Assembly: GCA_034096865.1 (NCBI GenBank)
Contig: JAWQFJ010001821.1
Location: 177,670 to 195,488 of the forward strand
Direction of reading: 5' to 3'
Length of the DNA: 17,819 nucleotides
Source of the DNA: Theodoxus fluviatilis
Taxonomy: Eukaryota > Mollusca > Gastropoda > Cycloneritida > Neritidae
Part shown: positions 8,188 to 16,642 of the stretch, piece after piece
Layout: the number at the start of each line of letters is the position of its first letter
Position numbering within the stretch: position 1 is the stretch's first letter
Program-made: the position numbers and the translations under genes
Notes under the pieces: model-generated
Database searches by the model: none
Seen by the model: the letters and a program-made list of their open reading frames with translations, nothing else
Told to the model about the DNA's origin: nothing

Positions 8188-8591
8188 CAGCTGTATTAAC
8201 TTGGCAAGCAGGGCAAAGCTGTCACTGTCTGATTTCTTCTGGCTGTCGATCGCTCCATGATCGCTCTGATTCTCTGAGACTGGGTCGCTTGCTCACGCTG
8301 GAAAATGGCTTCGACGCAAAGAGCGGTGTTCACTGTCCACCTCAGAGTGCTTGGAGCCAGTATCTGCACCTAACGTGTTACTTTGTCGTCGACGACGGCA
8401 TCTAGAAACTTATCTTGAGCCAGGTCCTCGATTCCTTCCCTGTAGCAGGTGGGGAAACTCCGCATCACCAGTCGCACGATGTCAGCTGCCAGTTGAGGGA
8501 GAGACTCGCCCTCCTCGCGCTTTCTGGCGTAGAGCAGTGCCCGTGCCTGGTCCGAGTTCCACTTCCAGATGACTTGAAATCTGTCACGAAG
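8188..8591 (-). pseudogene. Gag capsid C-terminal part (stop and frameshift)
   Basis: Minus-strand frame continuing the capsid after the foldback insertion. It has the characteristic ARKREEGESLPQLAADIVRL segment of Ty3/Gypsy gag, then DKFLDAVVDDKV. A TAG interrupts near 8371. The same frame continues (ILAPSTL...VEAIFQREQATQS) to about 8200, where the zinc-knuckle frame takes over. Structural protein of the virus-like particle. Confidence 0.85.
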
Positions 8592-9018
8592 GGGTACTAC
8601 TAATGACCGCAATATACCGCAATATACCGCAATACACCGCAATATACCGCAATATACCGCAATACCCCCAAATACACTCTCAGAAAAGAAAAAAAATCAA
8701 CAGATCGATGCTAAAGACGTGCTTTTGATATTGCGCGATCATGCCGAGAAGAAAACAACGTTCGGAGAAGTTTAGACACAGTAGATCACGCTGCTGTCGA
8801 ATAGGCCTACATGCAGCCTGTTTTGCAAGGCGTCTACGTGATCTACTGTGTCTAAACTTCTCCGAACGTTGTTTTCTTCTCGGCATGATCGCGCAATATC
8901 AAAAGCACGTTTTTAGCATCGATCTGTTGAAGTTTTTTTTTCTTTTCTGAGAGTGTATTTGGGGGTATTGCGGTATATTGCGGTGTATTGCGGTATATTG
9001 CGGTCATTAGTAGTACCG
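8592..9018. mobile_element. 427-bp foldback MITE with 9-bp target duplications
   Basis: The flanks repeat GTCACGAAG exactly (8583-8591 and 9019-9027), and removing one copy plus the element restores the gag frame. The ends are inverted: GGGTACTACTAATG against CGGTACTACTAATG. Each arm begins with tandem 10-mers ACCGCAATAT/C, six in the left arm and four in the right. A long near-identical inverted repeat follows, out to a 46-bp loop (8791-8836). A 9-bp duplication is usual for Mutator-like (MULE) elements, so a MULE-derived MITE is my best guess. The superfamily is inferred from duplication length alone. Confidence 0.92.
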
Positions 9019-9306
9019 GTCACGAAGAGCCTGTGCGAGGGCGTTGTAGTCATTTCTATCTTCGGGTTGCAAGGTTTCGAGGACTGTCAGCACTTGTCCG
9101 GTCAGGTTGAGAATGAGAAAGTTGGCTTTCTCCTCCTCGTCCCAGCCATTCATCTTTTCTACCACCTCGAACTGGATGTGGTACGCTTCCCACAATACCT
9201 TGCCGTCGTACAGTTGCAGCCGTATCACTTTCGCAATGTCCGCAGTCGGTGAATCCATCGCCTCGACACACACAGCAGATCGAAAAACGCTTTTCTCACC
9301 GTCCAT
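9019..9306 (-). pseudogene. Gag N-terminal part, truncated by MITE
   Basis: ATG at 9306 (overlapping the primer-binding site) or, more plausibly, the in-frame ATG 16 codons later (MDSPTAD). The segment W-AYHIQFEVVEKMNGW-EEEKANFL and the L-G-VL--L--L pattern are typical of the Ty3/Gypsy capsid N-terminal domain. The frame runs into the foldback element after ALRDR and meets a stop inside it. Confidence 0.88.
9288..9305 (-). promoter_or_regulatory. Primer-binding site
   Basis: Directly after the TTTGTA end of the 5' LTR the element strand reads TGGACGGTGAGAAAAGCG. The TGG start is the complement of a tRNA CCA end, as expected of a minus-strand primer site. I could not identify the priming tRNA. 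Confidence 0.7.
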
Positions 9307-9368
9307 ACAAAGGAGGACTCGTTTATTTTCTAGTTAAGCTCTCACCTTAACTCTGTCATATCTGCTCC

Positions 9369-9423
<55 letters not shown>

Positions 9424-9643
9424 ATCGCGCTTTATATACCTAAACACAGGTTTCAGAGCTTTCGAGAACAACATACGATCTCCTCCGCTGCTGCGAAGCT
9501 TCACGAATGACGTCACATGACACAGTGAAGACAAATTTAGTCCGACTCGACCACATGACTGGGTAACCGAATTAGCGGAGAGACCGATGTAAACAATTTG
9601 ATTGCGCTACAATGTTCGGGTTCGTTCTGGAACCTTCACAACA
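9306..9643 (-). repeat. 5' LTR of the Gypsy-type element
   Basis: Starts TGTTGTGAAGG at 9643 and ends CTTTGTA at 9306. Order on the element strand: TGACGTCA (9515-9508), TATATAAAG (9438-9430), (GA)n (9420-9373), AATAAA (9327-9322) 16 nt before the LTR end. The layout suggests promoter, leader microsatellite and poly(A) signal in one LTR. The E-box of the other LTR is CACATG here, a CpG-to-CpA change. Confidence 0.93.
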
Positions 9644-9914
9644 CTTGCTCTGTCCAGACCTGCCATAGCAGGACCTGTAGATTCGGCATACGCAGTTCTT
9701 CGTCAAACTACTACACTAAATGTGTGTGTTAAAGAGTCATTTTCTGTGATGGCGTCGGGAAATGGATCGGGTTCTCATCCATAAAACAATGCCTGGATGA
9801 TGAGTGAAATAAAACAATAGGAAAGCTTCTGAACTCCTGCCATTTTCCCCATCATGACACTCAAACGTCCTGAATGACGATTGCACAACCTTAAGCCTTG
9901 AATCACTCTTGTTG
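9644..9914. other. Right flank of the retrotransposon, no gene seen
   Basis: Unique sequence with a small CCTGC-CATA-GCAGG hairpin near 9659. The short frame at 9602-9784 crosses the LTR boundary and is not a gene. Confidence 0.5.
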
Positions 9915-9965
9915 TTCTCTCTCTGTCTCTGTCTCTGTCTCTGTCTCTCTCTCTGTCTCTGTCTC

Positions 9966-10031
<66 letters not shown>

Positions 10032-10060
10032 TGCGCCTGCCTGCCTCCCTCTCTCTCTCC
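9915..10060. repeat. (TC)n / (TCTCTG)n tract
   Basis: Pyrimidine-only apart from G's in TCTCTG units at its left half, then pure TC, then CCCTCTGCGCCTGCCTGCC. The long Ser/Leu or Arg/Glu repeat peptides predicted here are translations of the repeat. Confidence 0.97.
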
Positions 10061-10456
10061 CGAAATATACTGGAGCAGATCTAAACGAAACCCTGACCAG
10101 AAAATGAAATTGCGACGAGGTTTCGGGACACACCACAGGACAACTCTCTGATTAAAGGCAACGTGATGTCGGACGTCACAGGAAGTCTGTGGCGCTCCAA
10201 AGTCGAGGCGACAGTTTACTTCCGGGTCATGCTTGATAGAATGACCTTTGGTGAGCAGAAGGCGCGTCACGCTCGCACCGCTGGGAGGCAGGTGCTTCCA
10301 CCAAGGGTTTTCGAGCTCATGTCTTGAGAGAAGGTGGAGCTGCTCATGACAAAATAAGCAAGAGGCAAAAAAGAGGAAGAAAAAGAAACATGGAATAGGA
10401 GAATTTTTCGGGGAATAGCTGGAGAATGCTTGACCTAAAAATCAATAAAAGGAACC

Positions 10457-10457
<1 letters not shown>
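10061..10457. other. Unique spacer between TC and GA tracts
   Basis: No domain recognised. AT-rich toward the right end (AAGAGGAAGAAAAAGAAACATGG). Confidence 0.5.
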
Positions 10458-10861
<404 letters not shown>

Positions 10862-10862
<1 letters not shown>

Positions 10863-11126
10863 ATGGAATCATGGAATAAAATAAAAACAGATTGTTCGGA
10901 TGCCAATTTCAGGATGTTACGGAGTAAAGATAAACTGTTGTGTGGAGCAATATTTCCACCTCAGTTTCAGAATTCTATTTTTCATTTATGAACTTGTGTC
11001 ATTTAATAGTAAGTTTTTTTCACGGCAAAATGGGTTTCTTTTTATGTTGAATGATTTACATGCAATAGTGTCCTTTGTCTTTGATGTCGACGTTTCGCAA
11101 CAGTCATAATTATTTACAAAAAGTAG
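10862..11126. other. AT-rich non-coding sequence
   Basis: The plus-strand frame at 10900-11109 has a Phe-rich, composition-driven peptide and no domain. Nothing else supportable. Confidence 0.5.
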
Positions 11127-11484
11127 TTAAAGACGCATCTTTCTCGATATTCCAGCAGACTCTTGGATGGTACAGCTGTTCCGTTCACAGAGACTGGTAT
11201 TATCCATGTCAGCAAGCACCAATTCATTTTGCAGCGATGGTGTGAGCCTTATGGTGGATGAAACAGTTTCCGAAGAAAAATTAATTCTGAGTGAACGTTG
11301 GTCCTCCAAATGGGGTCCTCTCTCTGGCGTGTTTGTTCAGACACATTTTGTGCCGAGTGCGCTGAACCAGAAGGCGCTGAAAGCTACTACTGTTTTTGTG
11401 TCCCACAAACGAGCGTATATTCTCAAGGCAGCAATTATGTTCAACGGCCCACTCACCCTGTGTTGAGCAGTTCTCCGAGTTCAC
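11127..11484 (-). CDS. Unassigned frames with a hydrophobic segment
   Basis: Minus-strand reading gives DTKTVVAFSAFWFSALGTKCV before a TGA at 11337. The same frame then reopens (ERGPHLEDQRSLRINFSS...) to a stop at 11127. The hydrophobic piece resembles the one at 11.75 kb (shared pattern KT-[VI]-V-x-F-x2-[FL]-W-x3-L-x-T). This may be a decayed second copy of the same exon. An antisense frame (11167-11466, plus strand) is equally open, so the coding strand is uncertain. Confidence 0.2.
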
Positions 11485-11505
11485 GTCGAACGTGTCCCCA
11501 CTCCC

Positions 11506-11829
11506 TTACTGTGGCAGCTTAGTCGATAATGGCTTGGCTATATTCATATGAGGACCATCAAAAATGCCAACCCAAGAAGCGTAGAGAGGAGGGCGAGAGG
11601 TGGGGGGAGGGGAAGCAGCGGAGCCGGCGAGTGATAAAGGGACGAGTACCGCATCCACAGAGTCACATCTTTGGCCAGTACACAAGGCGTATTCAGTGAA
11701 GAAAGACATGTACAGTAGTCCCATATTCGTCGCAAGCATTGCAACCCAAAGAGATAAGAAGACTACTATCGTCTTCCGGGACGTACGGACATCAACAGCA
11801 TCCATCTGAATCTTTACTCTTATGTGCAT
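11506..11829 (-). CDS. Candidate single-pass membrane protein fragment
   Basis: Frame of 107 codons. After a short polar N-terminus with MDAVDVRTSRK comes one strong hydrophobic stretch (TIVVFLSLWVAMLATNMGLLY, about residues 20-40). A Cys-containing region and a Pro/Ser-rich tail follow. The layout suits an N-terminal membrane anchor. No family is recognised and no splice sites were convincingly tied to it. It could be a chance frame; its similarity to the 11.4-kb segment is the main reason to keep it. Confidence 0.25.
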   Translation of the reverse strand: MHIRVKIQMDAVDVRTSRKTIVVFLSLWVAMLATNMGLLYMSFFTEYALCTGQRCDSVDAVLVPLSLAGSAASPPPTSRPPLYASWVGIFDGPHMNIAKPLSTKLPQ

Positions 11830-12497
11830 TACGTCTTCAATGGCATTTATGAGTCACTTAGCTGCTGGGCTCAATACCTAACCAACAGGTTGGATATTTG
11901 GATAAAACAGTGGCCGGTGAGTATATTTTTAGCGTGGTTGGTCGACTAGCTGATTGTTTAAAATGTGAGTGGGAGCGGGCGTGTTTGCTTGTCAGAAAGT
12001 TTGCAATGTATTGGCTTGTGAGCCTTTCTGGTTTTGAGGCATGGACAATTTTTCTGAATGAGTGCCCTTGCACTTCGTTCCCATTTTCCATTGGTCCATT
12101 ATTGAGCAAGCAAGACGCTCCAGCTTTTACCGTCCAAAGAACGGTGCATCACCAATGACAGCGAAAAGAAGTCCTGGAGGGAAGCCAGGGCGGACGAGTA
12201 ATGCTGTCTGACCTTTAGGTCATTGGTAATCAACGCCTCCAATGTTTTTACGTCCCTCGTCAATACTTCGCGACTCCTTTGCCCTGAAAAGAAAACTTCC
12301 GAAAAGAAAAGGTTGACATATTTTTTATAAGGAAGACGCTGTCCTCTAAAAAGTAGAAGAAGCCAAGTGGACGAGAGCGCAGAGACGATTAGCCTCCGTT
12401 GGGTGGTTTTTAATTTCCACTCCTGTTCGACAGTGAAATCTGTCATTCGTCCCAGCCCGTCGTAGCTTGCGGACTTTGAATTAATAATTAACGGCCT
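11830..12497. other. No assigned gene
   Basis: Contains overlapping open frames on both strands (11858-12109 and 12099-12446 minus; 11898-12158 plus) without domain motifs. None has splice signals that favour it over its antisense partner. Confidence 0.4.
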
Positions 12498-12860
12498 TTG
12501 TCCCCCCCTTCCTCAGTCTCGTCGCCCAGTCGTCCCCCAGTTCCCTCACTACCTCACTTCCCCCTCACACACAACCCCCCCCCCCCCCCTACACACACAT
12601 ATTTTCTCCTTTCACCCCCCTCCTTCATTTCCGTCCTTTCTGTCACGATCCCTTTCCCCTCTATCCATCTCTCATTCCCCCTTCCCTCCTGTCCACCCCA
12701 CCCAACTCCCAGTCTATTTTCTGTGCCCCATTCCCTACGCCTGATTCTCTTTTCTTTTATCTTTCCTGGTTCTATCAATTGTCTCGTCCCGAGCCTATCT
12801 TCAAGCATCCCTGATGTGCCTTTCCATTTCCTGCATCCTGTCTCTCTTACCAATACTCAT
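12498..12860 (+). repeat. Polypyrimidine-biased low-complexity stretch
   Basis: The plus strand is overwhelmingly C and T for about 360 bp, including a C-run of about 14 at 12576-12589. It lacks a simple repeat unit. The Pro/Ser-rich 132-codon frame here follows from composition. Confidence 0.85.
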
Positions 12861-12896
12861 ACAACACGACGAATGGATAAATCAGACACGCTATGA

Positions 12897-13801
12897 GACG
12901 TCAGAAATAAATCATTAGAAGGCGTAGAATCTCGAGGGCAAGGCGTTGCTTACGTTTCTCGCTCATTACTCGTAGATGCGTCTCGCTCGCCCTCGACTAG
13001 CCGTCGAGAGGAGCCACTTGCCTAACAAACGCGCCCTATTACTATATAAGACGTCAAGGGTACATCAATCTCAACGAGTCTGGCTGGCCTGTTCTGCTGA
13101 ACACGTGGTGAGTGGCATTTTGCACAGTGGTTGTCGTTTCGGCCTAGCTTGGCGCCAAATAAGGAGAAGTGACTCACACAGGAAAGGTACAACCATCCGT
13201 TATAAGACGGGCACATTGATGGAGTCTCCTACTGGCGGGAGCTAACTGTCTCGTGCTGTGAGATGGGAAGGTTAGAGTCGCATCCCGTGGCGTTGAATTA
13301 TTCACATGAATACGAGATTGGCCAGATAGTCCTGAGGCCAAGCGGCTCTATCAGCCCTAGAAAAAGGAAGTGTCGGCTACAAGTTTATACCAAAACGTTT
13401 TGACATATTTTGAAAGATGACACCTAGTACATGACATTTTGAGATACTCTAACTTTGGGTAGAATCTAAATAATGAGATTTTTCTGTTTTTGAAATTCGT
13501 TTTTCACGCAACAGGTAAAAAGTTTTTAAAAAATTAAAATTGTATTTTAACTTGTTATTTTCCCCGACTAAAGTAAGTAGGCATGTTCAAATATTACAAT
13601 AATTCATGTATTGGAGTATGTTAGTGATTTTAGGTTTAGTAAGCAATTAATTAAGAATAAAAAAACTTGTTTGACTCAAATCATTCAAGTTGCCTCCCTT
13701 GATGATAGTCAACATACGTAGCAATGTGCACAGACCACCACCTATTCCTTCTTCACATCTCTTGGTTGTACAATCTCCACACAAACACAATGCTGTTGAA
13801 A
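12897..13801. other. No gene recognised; AT-rich right half
   Basis: The left part has a possible promoter at about 13043. From 13370 to 13680 the sequence is AT-rich with poly(T)/poly(A) runs and no frame of note. 13690-13801 is the 3' side of the exon at 13802. Confidence 0.45.
13042..13107 (+). promoter_or_regulatory. Possible TATA box with downstream splice donor
   Basis: CTATATAAGACG near 13042 is followed about 30 bp later by an initiator-like TCAATCT. At about 13108 GTG|GTGAGT resembles a 5' splice site. This is a weak, motif-only suggestion of a plus-strand transcription start. Confidence 0.2.
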
Positions 13802-13982
13802 TCATTCCCAGACTGAATCAATGGAATCAATATCTCCTTCAAAATACATATCAGCGTCAGAACCACTACTGTCAGTGTCACTTGTGTGGTCCATGTCTTC
13901 CTCCACCAACGCCGACTGTTTGTTCACACACCCAACACATGCACACAGTTGTGTGCATTCCAGAGAGTTGCGGTGGCAGCTG
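13802..13982 (-). CDS. C-terminal exon: Cys cluster plus acidic tail
   Basis: A 3' splice site (TATATTTTATTAG) precedes an open frame from 13982 to TGA at 13802. It reads SCHRNSLECTQLCACVGCVN and then an Asp/Ser-rich acidic tail. The C-x7-C-x3-C-x-C-x2-C-x-N spacing resembles the end of CXC/tesmin-like cysteine clusters found at the C-terminus of many large invertebrate proteins; this is pattern memory, not a search. The exon phase (one base before a codon boundary) matches the donor at 14481 in the frame implied there. It is probably the last exon of the relic at 14482-14965, although the middle of such a protein is not present between them. Confidence 0.6.
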
Positions 13983-14481
13983 CTAATAAAATATAGTTTT
14001 CTGTATAGATTATCCATTTCTCTATTTGTTTGCCAAATTTCAGGTTAAACTAATGTTAAGATCATGGTTAATTTTGTTTCCAAAAAGATCGTTACTAGCA
14101 TCCACTTTGGTAAGACGCCATTCTAAGATTGTCGCCGAAAATCTGGTTAAAAAATAAAATAAAATATTTGCGCACTCATTATCGCACTAAAACTTATGCG
14201 TATTTACCACTTTGTTCATTTTTCTACGTTAAATCTGTATTCTGGGGATTGTTTGAGCCTAAGATCATGTTCATTTGTTTTGATCATATACCTCCTACCT
14301 ATACTGACTTTCTTTGGACATTATTTATTTTCCCTAGACTGCCCCTTTAACTTGGTTTTGTGCAACAAGCAACACTATTTTCCTCACATGATTACGGTGT
14401 AAATAAACCTCAAATGATCAATCAGGCAATCAATCAACTAGTTTTTACTAAAATTTAACGAAAGTATAACGTTCAACTTAC
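13983..14481 (-). other. Candidate intron of the Cys/His-rich relic
   Basis: Bounded on the minus strand by GTAAGT (from 14481) and ...TTATTAG (ending 13983). AT-rich without coding features. The segment starting AAAGGGGCAGTCTAGGG (about 14350 downward) may be a small repeat, since its composition differs from the rest. Confidence 0.45.
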
Positions 14482-14965
14482 TTGTACGAGTTTTTCTGGA
14501 GCTTAAGTCCCTGTCGATTTGCTTTTTTTAGACTTAGTCTTTCTGCACACAATACAGACAGGTGGCAGGGTATGCTCGCTTCTGGTAGTCGATTCTCGGC
14601 TGTTCTGTCCTTGTGGTCTCATTTTTTTCCTCGGTGAAACAGCTCCCGCAGCTTTATCCTTCTCAACGCGACGCTGCGCCCCTGTTCGATTCTTCGTTTG
14701 TTTGTGAAACGATTGTAACATTACATTACAGGTGAAAGCAACGCGTTTCACTTTCAGGCTTTGATTGTAAAGCAAGAAGTTTCTCAGCTATCACACGTTC
14801 TTCGCCGTCTAAAGTACTCCACTGCTTGCTTGACCATATGGTGGTATTCCACTTAATCTCTGTGAAACTCGCTAAATCTAGAGATGTAATGTCTTCGCAG
14901 CAGTGAATGCACTTGTTTAGATACGCGTATGCAAGGGACGCAACTCCAAATCTGGTAGACGTTTT
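14482..14965 (-). pseudogene. Cys/His-rich multi-domain protein relic, N-terminal part
   Basis: Read on the minus strand, the frame from 14965 gives YLNKCIHCCEDITSLDLASF, then W-STLDGEERVIAEKLLALQS and ETRCFHL, and hits TAA at 14726. After a TAATG duplication (14719-14728) another frame gives CYNRFTNKRRIEQ. After a 2-base shift near 14680 a third gives AQRRVEKDKAAG...LPPVCIVCRKTKSKK. One base fewer in an A7 run (14523-14529) would keep coding open to the GTAAGT donor at 14481. The pieces follow each other in protein order (CxxC, FH...CYxRF, CxxC), as in an uncharacterised Cys/His-rich protein family that I recall as multi-copy in molluscs and other marine invertebrates. The function is unknown. 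Three shifts in 250 bp argue for a pseudogene; sequencing error could explain only the A-run shift. Confidence 0.7.
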
Positions 14966-15773
14966 TCATAGAGTTTTTTTTGCCAACTTCTTTTAATTAT
15001 CATACGTTATTTAGATTCATTTGAAAGTTAGAGTGTACAAAATATCAACAATATTCCCTTAACCCATTAGAACAAATATTTTTTGGTATGAACAACTATC
15101 CGAAGCTTTTGAACGATAGAGCTGCTTGGCCTCAGGATTAAGATGGAATCCACTCGGTTAATTTTGTACAAATTGGAGACTAAGCTGGTCGAAAGCAAGA
15201 CAGTGCGTAGAACTGGCCACTCCAATCTACATAACTGACTTCGATTACTGCTCATCAAATCTACTCAAATATGGTCCAAATTAACTTGGTGTGCAAAGAG
15301 ATATGCTCGACTTTTTAGTCACATGTCCATTTAGATAATAGTGAATGATCTCAGTGGAATTATAATCCTTGCAAATGAAGTCAGCCTCTTGAAATTTATA
15401 ATGACCGAAACCCTAATCTAGGTCAGAAAAACGTCTTTTTAAAATATATGGGAATCTGTATTTCGCAGTTGATCATTCCCCCTGAGAATGAGTTTCTGTA
15501 TGATCTGCAATGAAATTGTCCATAGATGGTCAAAGGGACCGAGGTCAAACAAAGCAAAGGCATTCTTGTACAAAGTTGCCAATACTACATCCGACCTATA
15601 CGAAGGATGTGTAAATGCAATTTCACAGCGCCTTCTGCCTTTAGGTGAGTGCAATGAAATCATTCGGCAAGAGACTCTTCCCACTCATGGACCGAGAAAG
15701 TCCGTGGTGCTTCCAAATAAATTTCTTCAGTGGAGCGATAAACATTTTTGGTTCAACATCCGCACAGGAGGGA
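14966..15773. other. No assigned gene
   Basis: AT-rich. The plus-strand frame beginning at 15488 (MSFCMICNEIV...SDLYEGCVNAISQRLL) reads protein-like but has no recognised domain, and antisense frames overlap it. It may be another exon remnant of a Cys-rich protein (CMIC); this is speculative. Confidence 0.3.
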
Positions 15774-16049
15774 TTATGAGTTTACCGAGTTACTCTGACT
15801 GGGGGAACACTCAAACCAGAATTTGTTGCCTCTTTCGTCAACAGTGCTAAATGCCTCTGTGGTAAGGTATCCTTTCACTGGACTCACGAAAGCGGCCACT
15901 ACTTTGTGTGCCTGCGTAAATGGACTCTCTGGCACTTCAGCTTTTAGAGTCTTCTCCAGCGGCCCAGCTCCTGCAGATCCAAGCCGCTTCGGCTTCAGTA
16001 GAAGGCGTGTGAGATTGTCATAGGGCGCAAAAAAACGATCTGTATGCAT
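15774..16049 (-). CDS. Unassigned open frame, 91 codons
   Basis: Minus-strand frame with a basic N-terminal third (LTRLLLKPKRLG) and no membrane segment, Cys pair or repeat. It overlaps the end of the plus-strand frame at 15488-15850. No homology is recognised and no splice evidence favours it. Coding status is unsure. Confidence 0.2.
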   Translation of the reverse strand: MHTDRFFAPYDNLTRLLLKPKRLGSAGAGPLEKTLKAEVPESPFTQAHKVVAAFVSPVKGYLTTEAFSTVDERGNKFWFECSPSQSNSVNS

Positions 16050-16237
16050 ACTCCGTTGTTCCAGTGCTTATGACTTGCGGATCAATCGATGCGGGCTTGC
16101 ATTCAGGGACCCCCTCTTTCAGGACATCAGAACTATATATTTTAGTTGTTTGAATCTTCCTCGGCTATAACCTATCAGTATCACTCGTACTAAAATATCC
16201 CTTTCGTTTCAGCTTTGTATCCGTTTCTTCATGGTCC

Positions 16238-16349
16238 ATCATAACTCCTCCTCCTCCTCCCCACCCCCCCACCCTCACCCCCTCCTCCTCTACTGCTTTT
16301 TCCGCTTCTTCTTCTTCTGCTGCTGCTGCTCCTGCTGCTGCTCATGATG
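16238..16349. repeat. Compound trinucleotide tract (TCC, TTC, CTG)
   Basis: CTCCTCCTCC, then C-rich sequence, then TTCTTCTTCTT, CTGCTGCTGCT and CTGCTGCTG. The Gln/Lys-rich end of the minus-strand frame at 16290-16499 is a translation of this tract. Confidence 0.9.
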
Positions 16350-16642
16350 ACGATGCTGCTGGTTCACATACTTTTGTCGTCCGTTTCTATAATTATCTAC
16401 ATTTGAATTAATGAAACGTAGCGTCAAACCTGAACGAGAGATTTCAATGTCAACATCGGATCTGTTTCCCAACATTAGTCGGTAATGTGTGGCTTCCAAT
16501 ACCCGGTAGCTCTTGATACACCAATGTATGAAAAATAGTAGTCAAAATGTCGTAGCTACCTTGATAAGCTACATCTACGTTATCAAGCTTCCACTAGCTT
16601 CCAGAGCAACTATGGCGTACATTTATTTAAACCACTTCCCAC
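16350..16642. other. No gene recognised
   Basis: Unique sequence with short frames only. Frames at 16290-16499 and 16513-16755 have no recognised domain. Confidence 0.45.

Larger units (their letters stand above)
3114..9643 (-). mobile_element. Defective Ty3/Gypsy LTR retrotransposon with nested insertions
   Basis: The element reads right to left: 5' LTR, primer-binding site, gag, zinc knuckle, protease, integrase HHCC, integrase C-terminus, polypurine tract, 3' LTR. The gag and pol order and motifs are those of Ty3/Gypsy elements. It is non-functional. The protease is followed directly by the pre-HHCC part of integrase, so reverse transcriptase and RNase H are missing. The HHCC domain is followed directly by the C-terminal domain, so the DDE core is missing. 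Two later insertions (8592-9018 and 4502-7481) make up about half of its length. The LTRs start TGTTG and end TTGTA. No clear target duplication is visible (flanks ACTCCT and CTTGCT), which suggests decay or inter-element recombination. Confidence 0.93.

Noticed and set aside
8599..8670. Short tandem 10-mers considered as a CRISPR-like or satellite array
   Set aside because: They are subrepeats in the TIR of a transposable element, contiguous without spacers, and mirrored in the other arm.
12498..12896. 132-codon Pro/Ser-rich frame
   Set aside because: Composition-driven by the pyrimidine-rich strand; no domain, no splice sites, and its antisense is open too.
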